Below are positions 8,861-18,071 of a stretch of DNA of 64,000 nucleotides, in pieces. Origin of the DNA: Gemella haemolysans (GTDB lineage: Bacteria > Bacillota > Bacilli > Staphylococcales > Gemellaceae); contig NZ_JAQMFS010000027.1 in the NCBI RefSeq assembly GCF_028308085.1, positions 1 to 64,000 on the forward strand, given 5' to 3'. Position numbers and translations under genes: made by a program. Under the pieces are notes generated by a model. It made no database searches and had not been told where the DNA came from. It saw only the letters and a program-made list of their open reading frames with translations. The stretch's first letter is position 1. Each line of letters starts with the position of its first letter.

Positions 8861-9328
8861 ATGAATATAGTAGAAAATAAACAATTATTTATCGATCAAG
8901 CGACAGCATTAGTTTATGGAGAAGAAAATCTAGTAACTAATCTATCAAATCTATCAGCATTATATAAAGAATACTTACCTAATACTAACTGGGTTGGCTT
9001 TTACCTACTAGATGAAAAAAATAACAACTTAGTTTTAGGACCATTCCAAGGCAAGGTAGCATGTACTCGCATACCATTTAACAAAGGAGTTTGTGGACAC
9101 TGCTTCACTACTCGCGAAACTATTTATGTCGAAGATGTTCACAAGTTTCCTGGACATATTGCTTGCGATAGTGCAACAAATAGTGAACTAGTTGTGCCTA
9201 TTATTCAAAATAATAAAGTAGTAGCATTACTAGATATTGATTCAATTGAGTTCAATAGATTCTCTAAAGAAGAAGTAGAAGCTTTTTCTGAAGTTACAAA
9301 ACAAGTTTTTGAGAAAATTAATTTTTAA
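8861..9328 (+). CDS. msrC: Free methionine-(R)-sulfoxide reductase (GAF domain)
   Basis: The 155-residue single GAF-domain protein belongs to the YtsP/fRMsr family, which reduces free methionine-R-sulfoxide. The three catalytic cysteines of the characterised enzyme are spaced 10 and 24 apart. Here Cys68, Cys78 and Cys102 keep exactly this spacing, in VACTRI, KGVCGH and GHIACDS. NTNWVGFYLL, VEDVHKFPGHIACDS and SELVVPI are further family motifs. A fourth cysteine (Cys81) is extra. The gene stands alone, with a strong terminator behind it. Methionine repair under oxidative stress is the likely role. Confidence 0.9.
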   Translation: MNIVENKQLFIDQATALVYGEENLVTNLSNLSALYKEYLPNTNWVGFYLLDEKNNNLVLGPFQGKVACTRIPFNKGVCGHCFTTRETIYVEDVHKFPGHIACDSATNSELVVPIIQNNKVVALLDIDSIEFNRFSKEEVEAFSEVTKQVFEKINF

Positions 9329-9338
9329 GATTAATATC

Positions 9339-9370
9339 AAAGGAGATATACCAAAGCAGTATATCTCCTT
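9339..9370. terminator. Bidirectional terminator between convergent genes
   Basis: Perfect arms AAGGAGATATA and TATATCTCCTT flank a 9-base loop, with T-rich sequence on both exits. It lies between the msrC stop (9328) and the ABC-F stop (9379). Confidence 0.8.
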
Positions 9371-9378
9371 ATTTTTTA

Positions 9379-10977
9379 TTAGTCTATTATACCTTTGAAT
9401 CTTAGGTAGTTTTCGTAGTCCATCTCTTTGTTAATTGCACCTTCAGGTGTTAATTCAATTACTCTATTCGCAATTGTTTGAATAAACTCATAGTCATGAG
9501 ATGTAAAGAACACAGAACCTTTGAAAGCAATAATACCTTCATTGACAGCTGTAATAGATTCTAAGTCAAGGTGGTTTGTAGGTTCATCTAACAGAATAAC
9601 ATTAGCTTTCGATAACATCATCTTAGATAACATACAACGCATTTTTTCTCCCCCTGATAATACATGTGCACGTTTAAGTGCTTCTTCACCAGAGAATAAC
9701 ATTCTTCCTAAGAATGAACGTAAGTATGCTTCACTTTCCTCTTCAGGAGAAGCATATTGACGAAGCCATTCTACTAATGAAAGTTTTAATCCTTCAAAGT
9801 ATTCAGAGTTATCTTTTGGCATATAACTTCTAGAAGTTGTAATACCCCATTTAACAGTACCACTATCTGGTTCCATTTCACCAGCAAGAATTTTTAGTAA
9901 TGTAGTTTTAGCTACTTCATCCCCAAGTAAGATAACTTTATCATTAGGGTTCACAGTGAAACTTACATTACTTAACACTTCTTTACCTTCTATAGTTTTA
10001 CTTACACCTTCAACGATAAGTAAGTCATTTCCGATTTCGCGATCTGGTGTAAAACGAACATATGGATAACGACGGCTACTTGGTTTAATATCATCAAGAG
10101 TAATTTTATCAAGCATTTTCTTTCTACTTGTTGCTTGTTTAGATTTAGAAGCATTCGCAGAGAAACGCGCGATGAATTCTTGTAATTCTTTAATTTTTTC
10201 TTCTTTTTTCTTGTTGTTATCTTCTGCCATTCTTCTAGCAAGTTGGCTAGATTGATACCAGAAGTCATAGTTACCAACGTAAAGTTGGATTTTACCAAAG
10301 TCTAAGTCACAAATGTGAGTACAGATATTATTTAAGAAGTGACGGTCGTGGCTGACTACGATAACAGTGTTCTCAAAGTTAATTAAGAACTCTTCTAACC
10401 ATTTAATTGCACTAATATCAAGACCGTTGGTAGGCTCATCCAGTAGAAGTACATCTGGATTACCGAATAATGCTTGTGCTAAAAGAACTTTAACCTTAAT
10501 AGCATTATCAAGCTCACCCATAAGCATATCATGGAACTCTACAGAAATACCTAATCCTTCAAGAAGTTGTGCTGCATCACTTTCTGCAGTCCATCCATCC
10601 ATTTCAGCGAATTCACCTTCAAGTTCAGCTGCAATGATTCCATCTTCTTCTGTGAATGGATCTTTCATGTAAATTTCATTTTTACGGTTCATAACATCCC
10701 AAAGACGTTCATGTCCCATCATTACAACATCGATAACTCTATTTTCTTCATATGCGAAGTGGTTTTGACGAAGTACAGCAAGACGCTCACCTTTTCCTAA
10801 AGAAACGTGCCCTTGTTGTGAATCAATTTCACCAGATAATAATTTTAAAAATGTTGTTTTACCTGCTCCATTTGCTCCGATTAACCCGTAGCAGTTACCA
10901 TTTGTAAATTTTATATTTACGTCTTCAAATAATTTTCTATCTGCAAAACGTAAACCTAAATTTGTTACTTGTAACAT
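9379..10977 (-). CDS. ABC-F family ATPase (YkpA/YbiT-like)
   Basis: The 532-residue soluble protein has two ABC ATPase domains joined by a charged linker (about 240-300) and no membrane segments. ABC-F proteins act on ribosomes. Domain 1 has a normal Walker A (GANGAGKTT) but a degenerate signature (LMGELDNAIKVKV). Domain 2 has a degenerate Walker A (LGDEVAKTT, no Gly before Lys) but a normal signature (LSGGEKMR). Both Walker B motifs are LLLDEPTN. YkpA-type proteins in Bacilli show similar drift. The precise ribosomal role of this subfamily is not established. It is not an obvious antibiotic-resistance type, as the interdomain linker is short. Confidence 0.88.
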   Translation of the reverse strand: MLQVTNLGLRFADRKLFEDVNIKFTNGNCYGLIGANGAGKTTFLKLLSGEIDSQQGHVSLGKGERLAVLRQNHFAYEENRVIDVVMMGHERLWDVMNRKNEIYMKDPFTEEDGIIAAELEGEFAEMDGWTAESDAAQLLEGLGISVEFHDMLMGELDNAIKVKVLLAQALFGNPDVLLLDEPTNGLDISAIKWLEEFLINFENTVIVVSHDRHFLNNICTHICDLDFGKIQLYVGNYDFWYQSSQLARRMAEDNNKKKEEKIKELQEFIARFSANASKSKQATSRKKMLDKITLDDIKPSSRRYPYVRFTPDREIGNDLLIVEGVSKTIEGKEVLSNVSFTVNPNDKVILLGDEVAKTTLLKILAGEMEPDSGTVKWGITTSRSYMPKDNSEYFEGLKLSLVEWLRQYASPEEESEAYLRSFLGRMLFSGEEALKRAHVLSGGEKMRCMLSKMMLSKANVILLDEPTNHLDLESITAVNEGIIAFKGSVFFTSHDYEFIQTIANRVIELTPEGAINKEMDYENYLRFKGIID

Positions 10978-11051
10978 TCTTTTCTCCTTTAAATTCTATT
11001 TTGCTAAATACCTTGAATACGAATATATTATTCAAAGTTTTTTCACTTAAT

Positions 11052-11096
11052 ATAGTTGAAAATTATAAATACTCATATTCATAACCAATCAACTAT
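11052..11096. repeat. Inverted repeat upstream of the ABC-F gene
   Basis: ATAGTTGA and TCAACTAT form 8-base arms around a 29-base AT-rich loop. It lies between the ABC-F gene and the dispersed repeat at 11100-11151. Its function is unknown. Confidence 0.4.
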
Positions 11097-11099
11097 ACT

Positions 11100-11151
11100 G
11101 GGGCGACCCAGTAAATATAATTCTTATAAACTATATTTAACGAGTCGCTCC
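11100..11151. repeat. Dispersed palindromic repeat, copy A
   Basis: GGGGCGAC...GTAAATATA pairs with TATATTTAAC..GTCGCTCC to give a long imperfect hairpin of 52 bases. The stem tips GGGGCGAC and GAGTCGCTCC recur at 53109-53162 and, partly, at 56248-56302. It lies 13 bases past the rbfA stop but has no T run, so it is not a classical terminator. Confidence 0.55.
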
Positions 11152-11164
11152 TTTATACTAATTA

Positions 11165-11524
11165 TTATTCTTCGTCTTTTTCCTTTTTACTAACACTAGC
11201 TATTAAGCTTTCAATGTGTAACGCATATTCAGCTGTAGTGTCATATTGGAAAATTAGTTCTGGAAATTTTCTAATTTTAATTTTTTTAGCAACTTCACTT
11301 TTTACGAAACCTTTAATTTTTTTAAACGCTTCTTTTGTTTTTTCTTTTTCACGTTCTCCACCTAGTACAGTGTAGAAAACTTTTGCTTGAGAATAATCTC
11401 CTGTTAAAGCAACTTCTGTTACAGTAACAAATCCTAAATCATGATTCTTAACTTTTGTAGCTAAGACATAAGTAATTTCTTTTTTAATTTGTTCTGCAAG
11501 TCTGTTAACTCTTAGTTCTGACAT
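11165..11524 (-). CDS. rbfA: 30S ribosome-binding factor A
   Basis: RbfA (119 residues) is a KH-fold assembly factor for the small ribosomal subunit. Family features are the N-terminal RVNRLAEQIKKEI, the VTVTEVALTGDYSQAKVFYTVLG segment and KIRKFPELIFQYD. The C-terminal tail is short and charged. It is the last gene of the rimP-nusA-ylxR-ylxQ-infB-rbfA operon, 12 bases after infB. Confidence 0.95.
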   Translation of the reverse strand: MSELRVNRLAEQIKKEITYVLATKVKNHDLGFVTVTEVALTGDYSQAKVFYTVLGGEREKEKTKEAFKKIKGFVKSEVAKKIKIRKFPELIFQYDTTAEYALHIESLIASVSKKEKDEE

Positions 11525-11536
11525 AAAGTTTGCCTC

Positions 11537-13591
11537 CTATTTCTTAACTTCTTCCATGATGTATACTTCGAAGACATCTCCTTCTTTAATATCATTGAAG
11601 TTTTCAACAGTCATACCACATTCATAACCACTTTGTACTTCTTTAACATCATCTTTAAATCTTCTTAATGTATCAATTTCACCTTCGTAAATTACTACAC
11701 TATCACGAATTACACGTACTTTACCATCACGTGATACTTTACCTTCAGTTACATAAGCACCAGCAATTGTACCAATTTTTGATACTTTGTATACTTGGCG
11801 TACTTCTGCAAGTCCGATAACTTTTTCTACGAATTCTGGATCTAATAATCCTGTCATCGCAGCTTCAATTTCTTCAATAACTTTGTAGATAATGCTGTGT
11901 AGACGAATATCTACTTGCTCAGTTTGAGCCATTTGTTTAGCATTATTATCGGGACGTACGTTGAATCCAATAACAACAGCGTTTGATGCTACTGCTAATG
12001 TAATGTCAGATTCATTAATCGCACCAACACCTGTGTGGATGATACGCACGTTAACACCTTCAACATCAATCTTAGCTAATGACATTGCTAATGCTTCAAC
12101 AGAACCTTGTACGTCTGCTTTAATGATAATGTTAAGGTCTTTCATTTCCCCTTGTTTCATTTGCTCGAATAATGTATCTAAAGATACAGCTGAGTTAGCT
12201 TGACGAGTAGTTTCAATATATTGTTGTTGACGTTTTTCACCGATTTGACGAGCTGTTTTTTCATCACCAAATACAACGAAACGATCTCCTGCATTAGGAA
12301 CATCTTGTAAACCAGTAATCTCTACAGGAGTAGATGGTTTAGCAGTTTGGATATTTTTGCTACGGTCATTAATCATAGCACGAACACGTCCAAATGTATT
12401 ACCAACAACAAGTGGATCTCCAACATTTAGGCTACCATTTTGTACTAGTAATGTAGCTACCGCTCCACGACCTTTATCAAGTTTCGCTTCGATAACTGTA
12501 CCTAAAGCTAAACGATTTGGATTAGCTTTTAATTCTTGCATTTCAGTTACTAATAAGATATTTTCTAATAATTCATCAATACCTTCACCTTTAAGAGCTG
12601 ATATTGGTACGAAGATTGTATCTCCACCCCACTCTTCTGAGATTAGTCCGTATTCTACTAATTCATTCATAACTCTATCTGGGTTGGCTTGAGGTTTATC
12701 CATTTTGTTTACCGCAACAATAATAGGTACATCAGCTGCTTTAGCGTGGTTAATAGCTTCAATAGTTTGAGGCATTACACCATCATCAGCTGCTACTACT
12801 AAGATAGTTACGTCCGTAATTTTAGCTCCACGTGCACGCATTGTTGTGAAGGCTGCGTGACCTGGTGTATCTAAGAAAGTAATCTTCTTATCTTTAGCAC
12901 GTACTTGATAAGCCCCAATGTGTTGTGTGATACCACCTGCTTCACCAGCTGTAACACGTGAATTTCTGATAGTATCTAGTAATGTTGTTTTACCGTGGTC
13001 AACGTGTCCCATAATTGTAACGATCGGAGCTCGTTCTTTAAGATCTTTATCTGCATCTTCAACTTCGAAGTAAAGATCTAAGTCTTCCTTATTAATCTCA
13101 ACTTCTTCTTGGATTTCTTTACCATAATCCATAGCGATTAACTCGATTTGCTCTAAAGTAAGAGACTGGTTAATATTCGCCATAATTTTTAGTTCCATAA
13201 ATAATTTTTTAATAAGTTCAGTAGAACCTACATTTAGAACTTCAGATAGTTCCCCAACAGTCATTCCATCTTTAACTAAAATAGTATCTTCTGAGATAGT
13301 TTCTTCAGATGGTGCTTCGATAATAGCTGGTTGTTGTTTTTGAGATTTTTTAACTTTCTCTTTTTTTATTTTTTTCTTCTTATTCTTTTTACCTTCATTA
13401 TTTGAAGATTGTTCATTTTCTGTAGTTTCTTCTTGTTTTTTGAAAACACTATCTAGCTTATCTAACCCCTCTTCTGTTAACATTGACATGTGATTAGATA
13501 CTTCAATATTAGCATCTTTTAAAACTGCAATAAGGTCTTTTGATTGTTTTCCTACTTCTTTAGCGTACTCATAAATTCTGACTTTTTTCAT
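11537..13591 (-). CDS. infB: Translation initiation factor IF-2
   Basis: IF-2 (684 residues) brings fMet-tRNA to the ribosome. N-terminal IF2_N segments (about 1-60 and 105-160) are separated by a short Lys-rich linker, shorter than in Bacillus subtilis. The G domain has [27 protein letters not shown] and [10 protein letters not shown]. Domains II to IV follow, ending in the [14 protein letters not shown] segment. It overlaps the ylxQ stop by one base. Confidence 0.97.
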   Translation of the reverse strand: MKKVRIYEYAKEVGKQSKDLIAVLKDANIEVSNHMSMLTEEGLDKLDSVFKKQEETTENEQSSNNEGKKNKKKKIKKEKVKKSQKQQPAIIEAPSEETISEDTILVKDGMTVGELSEVLNVGSTELIKKLFMELKIMANINQSLTLEQIELIAMDYGKEIQEEVEINKEDLDLYFEVEDADKDLKERAPIVTIMGHVDHGKTTLLDTIRNSRVTAGEAGGITQHIGAYQVRAKDKKITFLDTPGHAAFTTMRARGAKITDVTILVVAADDGVMPQTIEAINHAKAADVPIIVAVNKMDKPQANPDRVMNELVEYGLISEEWGGDTIFVPISALKGEGIDELLENILLVTEMQELKANPNRLALGTVIEAKLDKGRGAVATLLVQNGSLNVGDPLVVGNTFGRVRAMINDRSKNIQTAKPSTPVEITGLQDVPNAGDRFVVFGDEKTARQIGEKRQQQYIETTRQANSAVSLDTLFEQMKQGEMKDLNIIIKADVQGSVEALAMSLAKIDVEGVNVRIIHTGVGAINESDITLAVASNAVVIGFNVRPDNNAKQMAQTEQVDIRLHSIIYKVIEEIEAAMTGLLDPEFVEKVIGLAEVRQVYKVSKIGTIAGAYVTEGKVSRDGKVRVIRDSVVIYEGEIDTLRRFKDDVKEVQSGYECGMTVENFNDIKEGDVFEVYIMEEVKK

Positions 13592-13902
13592 TACTGTTTT
13601 CCTCCTTCTTCTAATAATTGTTTGAATTTTTTTATAAATCCATCATCAGTTATTCCAACAGCTACACGATTATCTCTTCCAATCGCTATGCTTATATTTT
13701 CAATCGTTGAAAATTCGATACATTGAACATTGTAGAAATTAGCCTTGTCTGTTAATTTCTTTTTAGTATTCACACCGCAATCTTCAGCAATAACTAACAA
13801 TTTGATTTTATTATTTTTTAAATTTTTTGTGATTAAATCTTCACCTGTAATAAGTTTACCTGCTCTTTGCATTAAACCTAATAAATTATATGCTTTTATC
13901 AT
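13591..13902 (-). CDS. ylxQ: L7Ae-family RNA-binding protein YlxQ
   Basis: The 103-residue protein has the L7Ae/L30e fold signature: [16 protein letters not shown] near the N-terminus and [17 protein letters not shown]. Such proteins bind kink-turn RNA. The frame overlaps ylxR by one base (TAATG) and infB by one base, so it is translationally coupled inside the nusA-infB operon. This position is conserved in Bacilli. Confidence 0.9.
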   Translation of the reverse strand: MIKAYNLLGLMQRAGKLITGEDLITKNLKNNKIKLLVIAEDCGVNTKKKLTDKANFYNVQCIEFSTIENISIAIGRDNRVAVGITDDGFIKKFKQLLEEGGKQ

Positions 13903-14189
13903 TATTTTTGTGGAATTGACTTTCTATAAATTAATCTAATTACTTCGTTATAGATAGGTTCCATAACTTCTGGTGATGCAGAGAAAAATTTCTCTAACTG
14001 TTTCTTTTCTTGTGCAGCTTTAATAACTTCTAAATCTGAAACTACATATGCACCACGACCTGCTTGTTTACCTGTAGGGTCAACAGAGATTTCTCCTTCT
14101 TTATTTTTAACGATTCGTAATAAATCTTTCTTCGGAAACATCTCATTTGTTAAAATACATTTTCTTGTTGGTATTTTTCTTTTCTTCAC
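13902..14189 (-). CDS. ylxR: YlxR family RNA-binding protein (DUF448)
   Basis: The 95-residue product opens MKKRKIPTRKC and carries LLRIVKNKEGEISVDPTGK-AGRGAYV, the DUF448/YlxR hallmark. YlxR-type proteins have been linked to RNase P modulation and transcription. I chose the GTG at 14187-14189 as start because GTGAGG lies 8 bases upstream and because YlxR relatives begin KKRKIP; a GTG three codons earlier overlaps that site. It sits between nusA and ylxQ. Confidence 0.9.
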   Translation of the reverse strand: MKKRKIPTRKCILTNEMFPKKDLLRIVKNKEGEISVDPTGKQAGRGAYVVSDLEVIKAAQEKKQLEKFFSASPEVMEPIYNEVIRLIYRKSIPQK

Positions 14190-14202
14190 AGTCAACACCT
14201 CA

Positions 14203-15234
14203 CTATTCAGCAGCTTTTATATCGATTTTCCAACCAGTTAATTTAGCAGCAAGTCGAACGTTTTGACCTTTTTTACCAATTGCTAGAGATAATTGATCAT
14301 CTTTTACTTTAACATTAGCAATCTTCTCTTCTTCGTCAATATTGATCTCTTCTACTTTCGCAGGAGCTAAAGCATTAGTAATGAATTTAACTGGATCAGC
14401 ATCCCAAGTAATAATATCAATTTTTTCACCGTTTAGTTCTTCAACGATACGGTTAACACGATCACCTTTATTACCTACACATGCTCCTACAGGATCGATA
14501 TTTTTATCTTCAGCATAAACAGCTAATTTAGTTCTTTCTCCTGCTTCACGAGATACACTCTTAATCTCTACTGTTCCACTATAAATTTCAGGAACTTCAA
14601 TCTCGAACAATCTTCTGATGAATTCAGGATGTGATCTAGAAGCTAAAACATGTGGTTTGCTTCCGCGACTTGGGTTATCAACTTTAGCGATGTAAACTTT
14701 AATAGGAGTTTGAGGAATGTATGTTTCACCTTTAACTCTTTCATTTTCACCTAAAATAGCTTCAATTTTCCCAAGTTTAACATAAACATATCTTGAGTCG
14801 ATTCTATCTACAGTCCCTGATAAAATCTCACCTTCATGTTCAATATATTCTTTATATAAAATTTCTTTTTCAGCTTCACGAAGTCTTTGTAATAAAGCTT
14901 GTTTAGCAGCTTGTGCACCAACACGACCAAAATCACTTGGTAAATCAACTACTTCGTAAATATCACCAACTTCATATGCAGGATTAATTTTTAATGCATC
15001 TTCAAGTGCAAACTCAATTCTATCATCGTAAACTTCTTCAACAACATCTTTTCTTATAATAAATTTATAATCACCTGTTGCTCTGTTGAAATCTACTCTT
15101 ACATTTTTTGCAGCATTGAAATTCTTTTTATAAGCTGACAATAAAGCTAACTCAATAGCTTCTACTAGAATATCTTCTGCAATTCCTTTTTCTTGTTCAA
15201 TTAATTTAATAGCTTTAAGCAAATCCTTGCTCAT
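14203..15234 (-). CDS. nusA: Transcription termination/antitermination factor NusA
   Basis: NusA (343 residues) binds RNA polymerase and nascent RNA to modulate pausing and termination. The layout is the short Firmicutes form: an N-terminal polymerase-binding domain (to about 135), an S1 domain (GEILSGTVDRIDSRYVYVKLG) and two KH domains (PVGACVGNKGDRVNRIVEEL and LSLAIGKKGQNVRLAAKLTG). There are no C-terminal acidic repeats, as is normal for Bacilli. It follows rimP by 20 bases. Confidence 0.96.
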   Translation of the reverse strand: MSKDLLKAIKLIEQEKGIAEDILVEAIELALLSAYKKNFNAAKNVRVDFNRATGDYKFIIRKDVVEEVYDDRIEFALEDALKINPAYEVGDIYEVVDLPSDFGRVGAQAAKQALLQRLREAEKEILYKEYIEHEGEILSGTVDRIDSRYVYVKLGKIEAILGENERVKGETYIPQTPIKVYIAKVDNPSRGSKPHVLASRSHPEFIRRLFEIEVPEIYSGTVEIKSVSREAGERTKLAVYAEDKNIDPVGACVGNKGDRVNRIVEELNGEKIDIITWDADPVKFITNALAPAKVEEINIDEEEKIANVKVKDDQLSLAIGKKGQNVRLAAKLTGWKIDIKAAE

Positions 15235-15254
15235 CTTTCTTTCTCCTTTAATAA

Positions 15255-15719
15255 TTAAAATTTAACAGCTAATCTAATTTTAGCGATTTTACTATAGTTA
15301 ATCGTTGATTTTTTTACTCTTGCTTTATCTTTATATTCAATAGTAATTTCTTCACCCTCAACACCTAGTATATCGCCATAAAACTCTTTTTGATTATCAA
15401 CTTTTTCATATGTTTTAATATAAACGTGTTTACCTACAGAATTAGTTACTTCTTCAAGATTTCTAAGATCTCTTTCAATACCTGGTGAAGAAACTTCTAG
15501 ATAATATTTATCACTGATAAAATCTTCTTTATCTAGCTCTTCTGCTAACTTCTCACTTAATAATACACAATCATCAAGTGATAGGCCACCATCTTTATCG
15601 AAGTAAATACGTAAGAAGTACTCAGTTCCTTCTTTTACGTATTCAACATCATAAAGAGAAAATTCCGTATTTTCTGTTTGTTTTGTTGCTATAGTTTTAA
15701 CTTTTTCTACAATACTCAT
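15255..15719 (-). CDS. rimP: Ribosome maturation factor RimP
   Basis: The 154-residue protein is needed for 30S maturation. Diagnostic segments are FSLYDVEYVKEGTEYFLRIY, the LSLDDCVLLSEKLAEELD region and YYLEVSSPGIERDL. The start is the ATG at 15717-15719 (MSIVEKV), which has AGAGG 8 bases upstream; a longer open frame to 15776 lacks this support. It is the first gene of the nusA-infB operon, with a consensus promoter at 15817-15845. Confidence 0.94.
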   Translation of the reverse strand: MSIVEKVKTIATKQTENTEFSLYDVEYVKEGTEYFLRIYFDKDGGLSLDDCVLLSEKLAEELDKEDFISDKYYLEVSSPGIERDLRNLEEVTNSVGKHVYIKTYEKVDNQKEFYGDILGVEGEEITIEYKDKARVKKSTINYSKIAKIRLAVKF

Positions 15720-15816
15720 ACAGCATACCTCTTTCTTAGTTTTTATTGCAATATAAAAGAGCGGAGAACCTTTCAAAATTCACCACCCTTTCGGTAATTT
15801 ATTTCAATGTAAATAC

Positions 15817-15845
15817 ATTATATCATATGATTTTAAAAAAATCAA
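15817..15845 (-). promoter_or_regulatory. Sigma-A promoter of the rimP-nusA-infB-rbfA operon
   Basis: The minus strand has -35 TTGATT (15840-15845), a 17-base spacer and -10 TATAAT (15817-15822). It overlaps the last codons of the upstream gene's tail region. Confidence 0.8.
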
Positions 15846-15852
15846 ATGATAA

Positions 15853-16236
15853 CTACATCTTAGTACGAATCACTTCAATTTTGTATCCATCTGGATCTTT
15901 AATGAAGTAGTAGCTTGGCGGGAATCCTGGAAGACCTTTAAGATCTGTTACATCGTATCCAGCCGCCTTGTGTTTTTCGTATAATGCTTCTAAGTCTTCA
16001 ACAGAGATAGCAATGTGACCATATCCATCCCCTAGTTCATATGCACCGTGATCATAGTTATAAGTTAATTCTAACTCATAATTTGATCCAGGTAATGTTA
16101 GATATACTAACGTGAACTTGTATTCAGGAAAGTCTCTTTCACGACTTACTTCAAAGTCAAATGCTTCAGTATAAAATTTAACTGATTCTTTTAAATCTGC
16201 TACACGGTAGCAAGTATGCGCCATAGTTTGAACCAT
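15853..16236 (-). CDS. Glyoxalase I family protein (lactoylglutathione lyase type)
   Basis: This 127-residue VOC-fold protein has the four metal ligands of glyoxalase I: His in AHTCYRV, Glu in YELELTYN, His in GYGHIAIS and Glu in YKIEVI. GloA converts the methylglyoxal-thiol hemithioacetal to a thioester. The start ATG at 16234-16236 has AGAGG 8 bases before it; a GTG three codons upstream is part of that site. An ATG four codons further in (MAHTCYRV) is a second option. Which thiol cofactor is used cannot be told. Confidence 0.87.
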   Translation of the reverse strand: MVQTMAHTCYRVADLKESVKFYTEAFDFEVSRERDFPEYKFTLVYLTLPGSNYELELTYNYDHGAYELGDGYGHIAISVEDLEALYEKHKAAGYDVTDLKGLPGFPPSYYFIKDPDGYKIEVIRTKM

Positions 16237-16261
16237 TTTTTTCACCTCTTAAAATTTTTTA

Positions 16262-17119
16262 TTATAAAATTGTCCATCCAATTGCAACTGCTCCTAATCC
16301 AAGGTGTGTAGAGATAACTGGACTTATTCCATCTATATCTACAGTTACATTCGAATAATTTTCTTCGACATATTTTTTAATTTCTTCAGCTTTGTCTAAT
16401 GCATCAACGTGCAGAACACACACAGTGATGTGTTCTCCTTCATGTTGTTTATAATATTCATCAAATAATTCATACATTCTTGATACAACTTTTTTATATG
16501 TACGAATTTTTTGGAAAGGTACTATCACCTTATCATCAAAATGTAGTAATGGTTTTACTTGAAGTAAACTTCCTACTACTGCTTGAGCTCCACTTAAACG
16601 ACCACTACGTTGAAGGTGAGATAAATCATCTGCCATAAAATATGCGTCAGATACTTTTTTCATTTCGTTTAAAGCTGAAATGATTTCACTAGAAGTTTTA
16701 CCTTCTTTAATTAGTTTTGCTGCCTTAATAGCATAATATCCTTCTGGTCTACAAGAAACTTCAGAATCGAAAGGATGTACGTTTAATCCATCAATCATTA
16801 ATCCAGCTACAGAATATGATGAATATGTTCCGCTTATTCCACTTGATAGTGCAATAGCAATTACATCAGTATACCCTTCTTCTTTTAATTTTTCTAAGCA
16901 AGCTACAACTTCCCCAATCGCTGGTTGTGATGTTGTAGGGAAGCTATTGTTAGGATCTTTTAAGTATTCATGATATTTATCAAGTGGCATATCAATAACT
17001 TCTTTATATGAATTATTATCAATAATAAGATTTAAATAAACAGTACGAATATCCAGTTCTTTTTTCAAATCTTCTGATAAATATGCAGTTGAATCCATAA
17101 TTATTGCAATCTTTTCCAC
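16262..17119 (-). CDS. DegV family fatty-acid-binding protein
   Basis: The 285-residue protein matches the DegV/FakB family, which holds fatty acids for the kinase FakA. Seen are the N-terminal IIMDSTAYLSEDL, FPTTSQPAIGEV, IALSSGISGTYSS (fatty-acid carboxylate contacts in FakB), and the LSHLQRSGRLSGAQAVVG segment. fakA is not in this window, and Firmicutes often have several FakB paralogs, so lipid specificity is unknown. The gene follows nusG by 37 bases and may share its transcript. Confidence 0.9.
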   Translation of the reverse strand: MEKIAIIMDSTAYLSEDLKKELDIRTVYLNLIIDNNSYKEVIDMPLDKYHEYLKDPNNSFPTTSQPAIGEVVACLEKLKEEGYTDVIAIALSSGISGTYSSYSVAGLMIDGLNVHPFDSEVSCRPEGYYAIKAAKLIKEGKTSSEIISALNEMKKVSDAYFMADDLSHLQRSGRLSGAQAVVGSLLQVKPLLHFDDKVIVPFQKIRTYKKVVSRMYELFDEYYKQHEGEHITVCVLHVDALDKAEEIKKYVEENYSNVTVDIDGISPVISTHLGLGAVAIGWTIL

Positions 17120-17156
17120 ATTCTATCCGACTACCTTAAAGATAGCTTTTCCTTTC

Positions 17157-17702
17157 TTAGAATTTTTCGATATTATAAAGTTCAAGCTCAACCTTAGTCT
17201 CTCTACCCATAAGTTCAATCATAACGTCAGCTTTATAATTATGAAGATCTAAGTTTACAACTTTTCCTTCCATGTCTACGAATGGTCCAGAGATTACGCG
17301 AACATAATCACCAACCTCAATATCAATATCAACAACATTTGATAATCCCATTTGTTGTAAAATAAAGTTGATTTCTTCTGGTAATAATGGACTAGGTTTT
17401 GAACCTCCACCATGAGATCCAACAAATCCAGTTACACCAGGAGTATTTCTAACAACAAACCAAGAATCATCAGTCATTACTAATTCAACAAGTACATAAC
17501 CTGGGAATGTTTTTCTATTTACTTCTTTTTTCTTTCCAGTTGGAGTTAAGATAGTTTCTTTTTCTTCTGGAACAACGATTCTAAAAATCTTATCTTCCAT
17601 TCCAAGAGACTCAACTCTTTTTTCAATATTATCTTTAACTTTGTTTTCATAACCAGAATAAGTATGAATTACATACCATTCTTTACTTACTGTATCACTC
17701 AT
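17157..17702 (-). CDS. nusG: Transcription antitermination factor NusG
   Basis: NusG (181 residues) has the N-terminal NGN domain with WYVIHTYSGYENKVKDNIEKR and the RKTFPGYVLVELVMTDDSWF and NTPGVTGFVG motifs. The C-terminal KOW domain (GDYVRVISGPFVDMEGKV) follows. It binds RNA polymerase and couples it to Rho or ribosomes. It lies 11 bases after secE, the conserved secE-nusG arrangement. Confidence 0.97.
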   Translation of the reverse strand: MSDTVSKEWYVIHTYSGYENKVKDNIEKRVESLGMEDKIFRIVVPEEKETILTPTGKKKEVNRKTFPGYVLVELVMTDDSWFVVRNTPGVTGFVGSHGGGSKPSPLLPEEINFILQQMGLSNVVDIDIEVGDYVRVISGPFVDMEGKVVNLDLHNYKADVMIELMGRETKVELELYNIEKF

Positions 17703-17713
17703 AATAACCTCTC

Positions 17714-17887
17714 TTATCTACTAAAATGTCTAATTCCAGCAGTTATTCCTAAATCTACTACGTAGCTAAATAACATTAATATTCCAACTACTACAATAAC
17801 AATCAATGTTTTTCTAACAAGTTCATTAAAAGTTGGCCAACTTACTTTACGCATTTCAGCAGCAACATTTTTTAAAAATCTTATCAT
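17714..17887 (-). CDS. secE: Preprotein translocase subunit SecE
   Basis: This is a short gene of 57 codons plus stop. The product reads MIRFLKNVAAEMRKVSWPTF at the start, followed by NELVRKT and a single transmembrane helix (about 28-45). The KVSWPT motif and one-helix form are diagnostic of Gram-positive SecE, the small stabilising subunit of SecYEG. The ribosome binding site is GGGAGG, 11 bases before the ATG. nusG follows directly. No rpmG is seen upstream, unlike in many Firmicutes. Confidence 0.95.
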   Translation of the reverse strand: MIRFLKNVAAEMRKVSWPTFNELVRKTLIVIVVVGILMLFSYVVDLGITAGIRHFSR

Positions 17888-18004
17888 CTAATTACAAACC
17901 TCCCACATAAATTTCTTTACTATTCTACATTTTATAAATTATAACATAGTATAATATATAAGTCTATATATCTATAAAAACAATGCATTCTTGTTCAATA
18001 TATT

Positions 18005-18033
18005 ATTGTATCATTATTTCATAAACATTTCAA
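18005..18033 (-). promoter_or_regulatory. Sigma-A promoter of secE-nusG
   Basis: The minus strand has -35 TTGAAA (18028-18033), a 17-base spacer and -10 TACAAT (18005-18010). A second TATAAT near 17940 lies closer to secE but has a poor -35. Confidence 0.65.
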
Positions 18034-18071
18034 TTAAATATAATCTCAAAAAGTACTATATATTGTTGAAA

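Noticed and set aside
9379-10977. Antibiotic-resistance ABC-F protein
   Set aside because: The linker between the ATPase domains is short and the motifs fit the housekeeping YkpA/YbiT group, not known resistance types.
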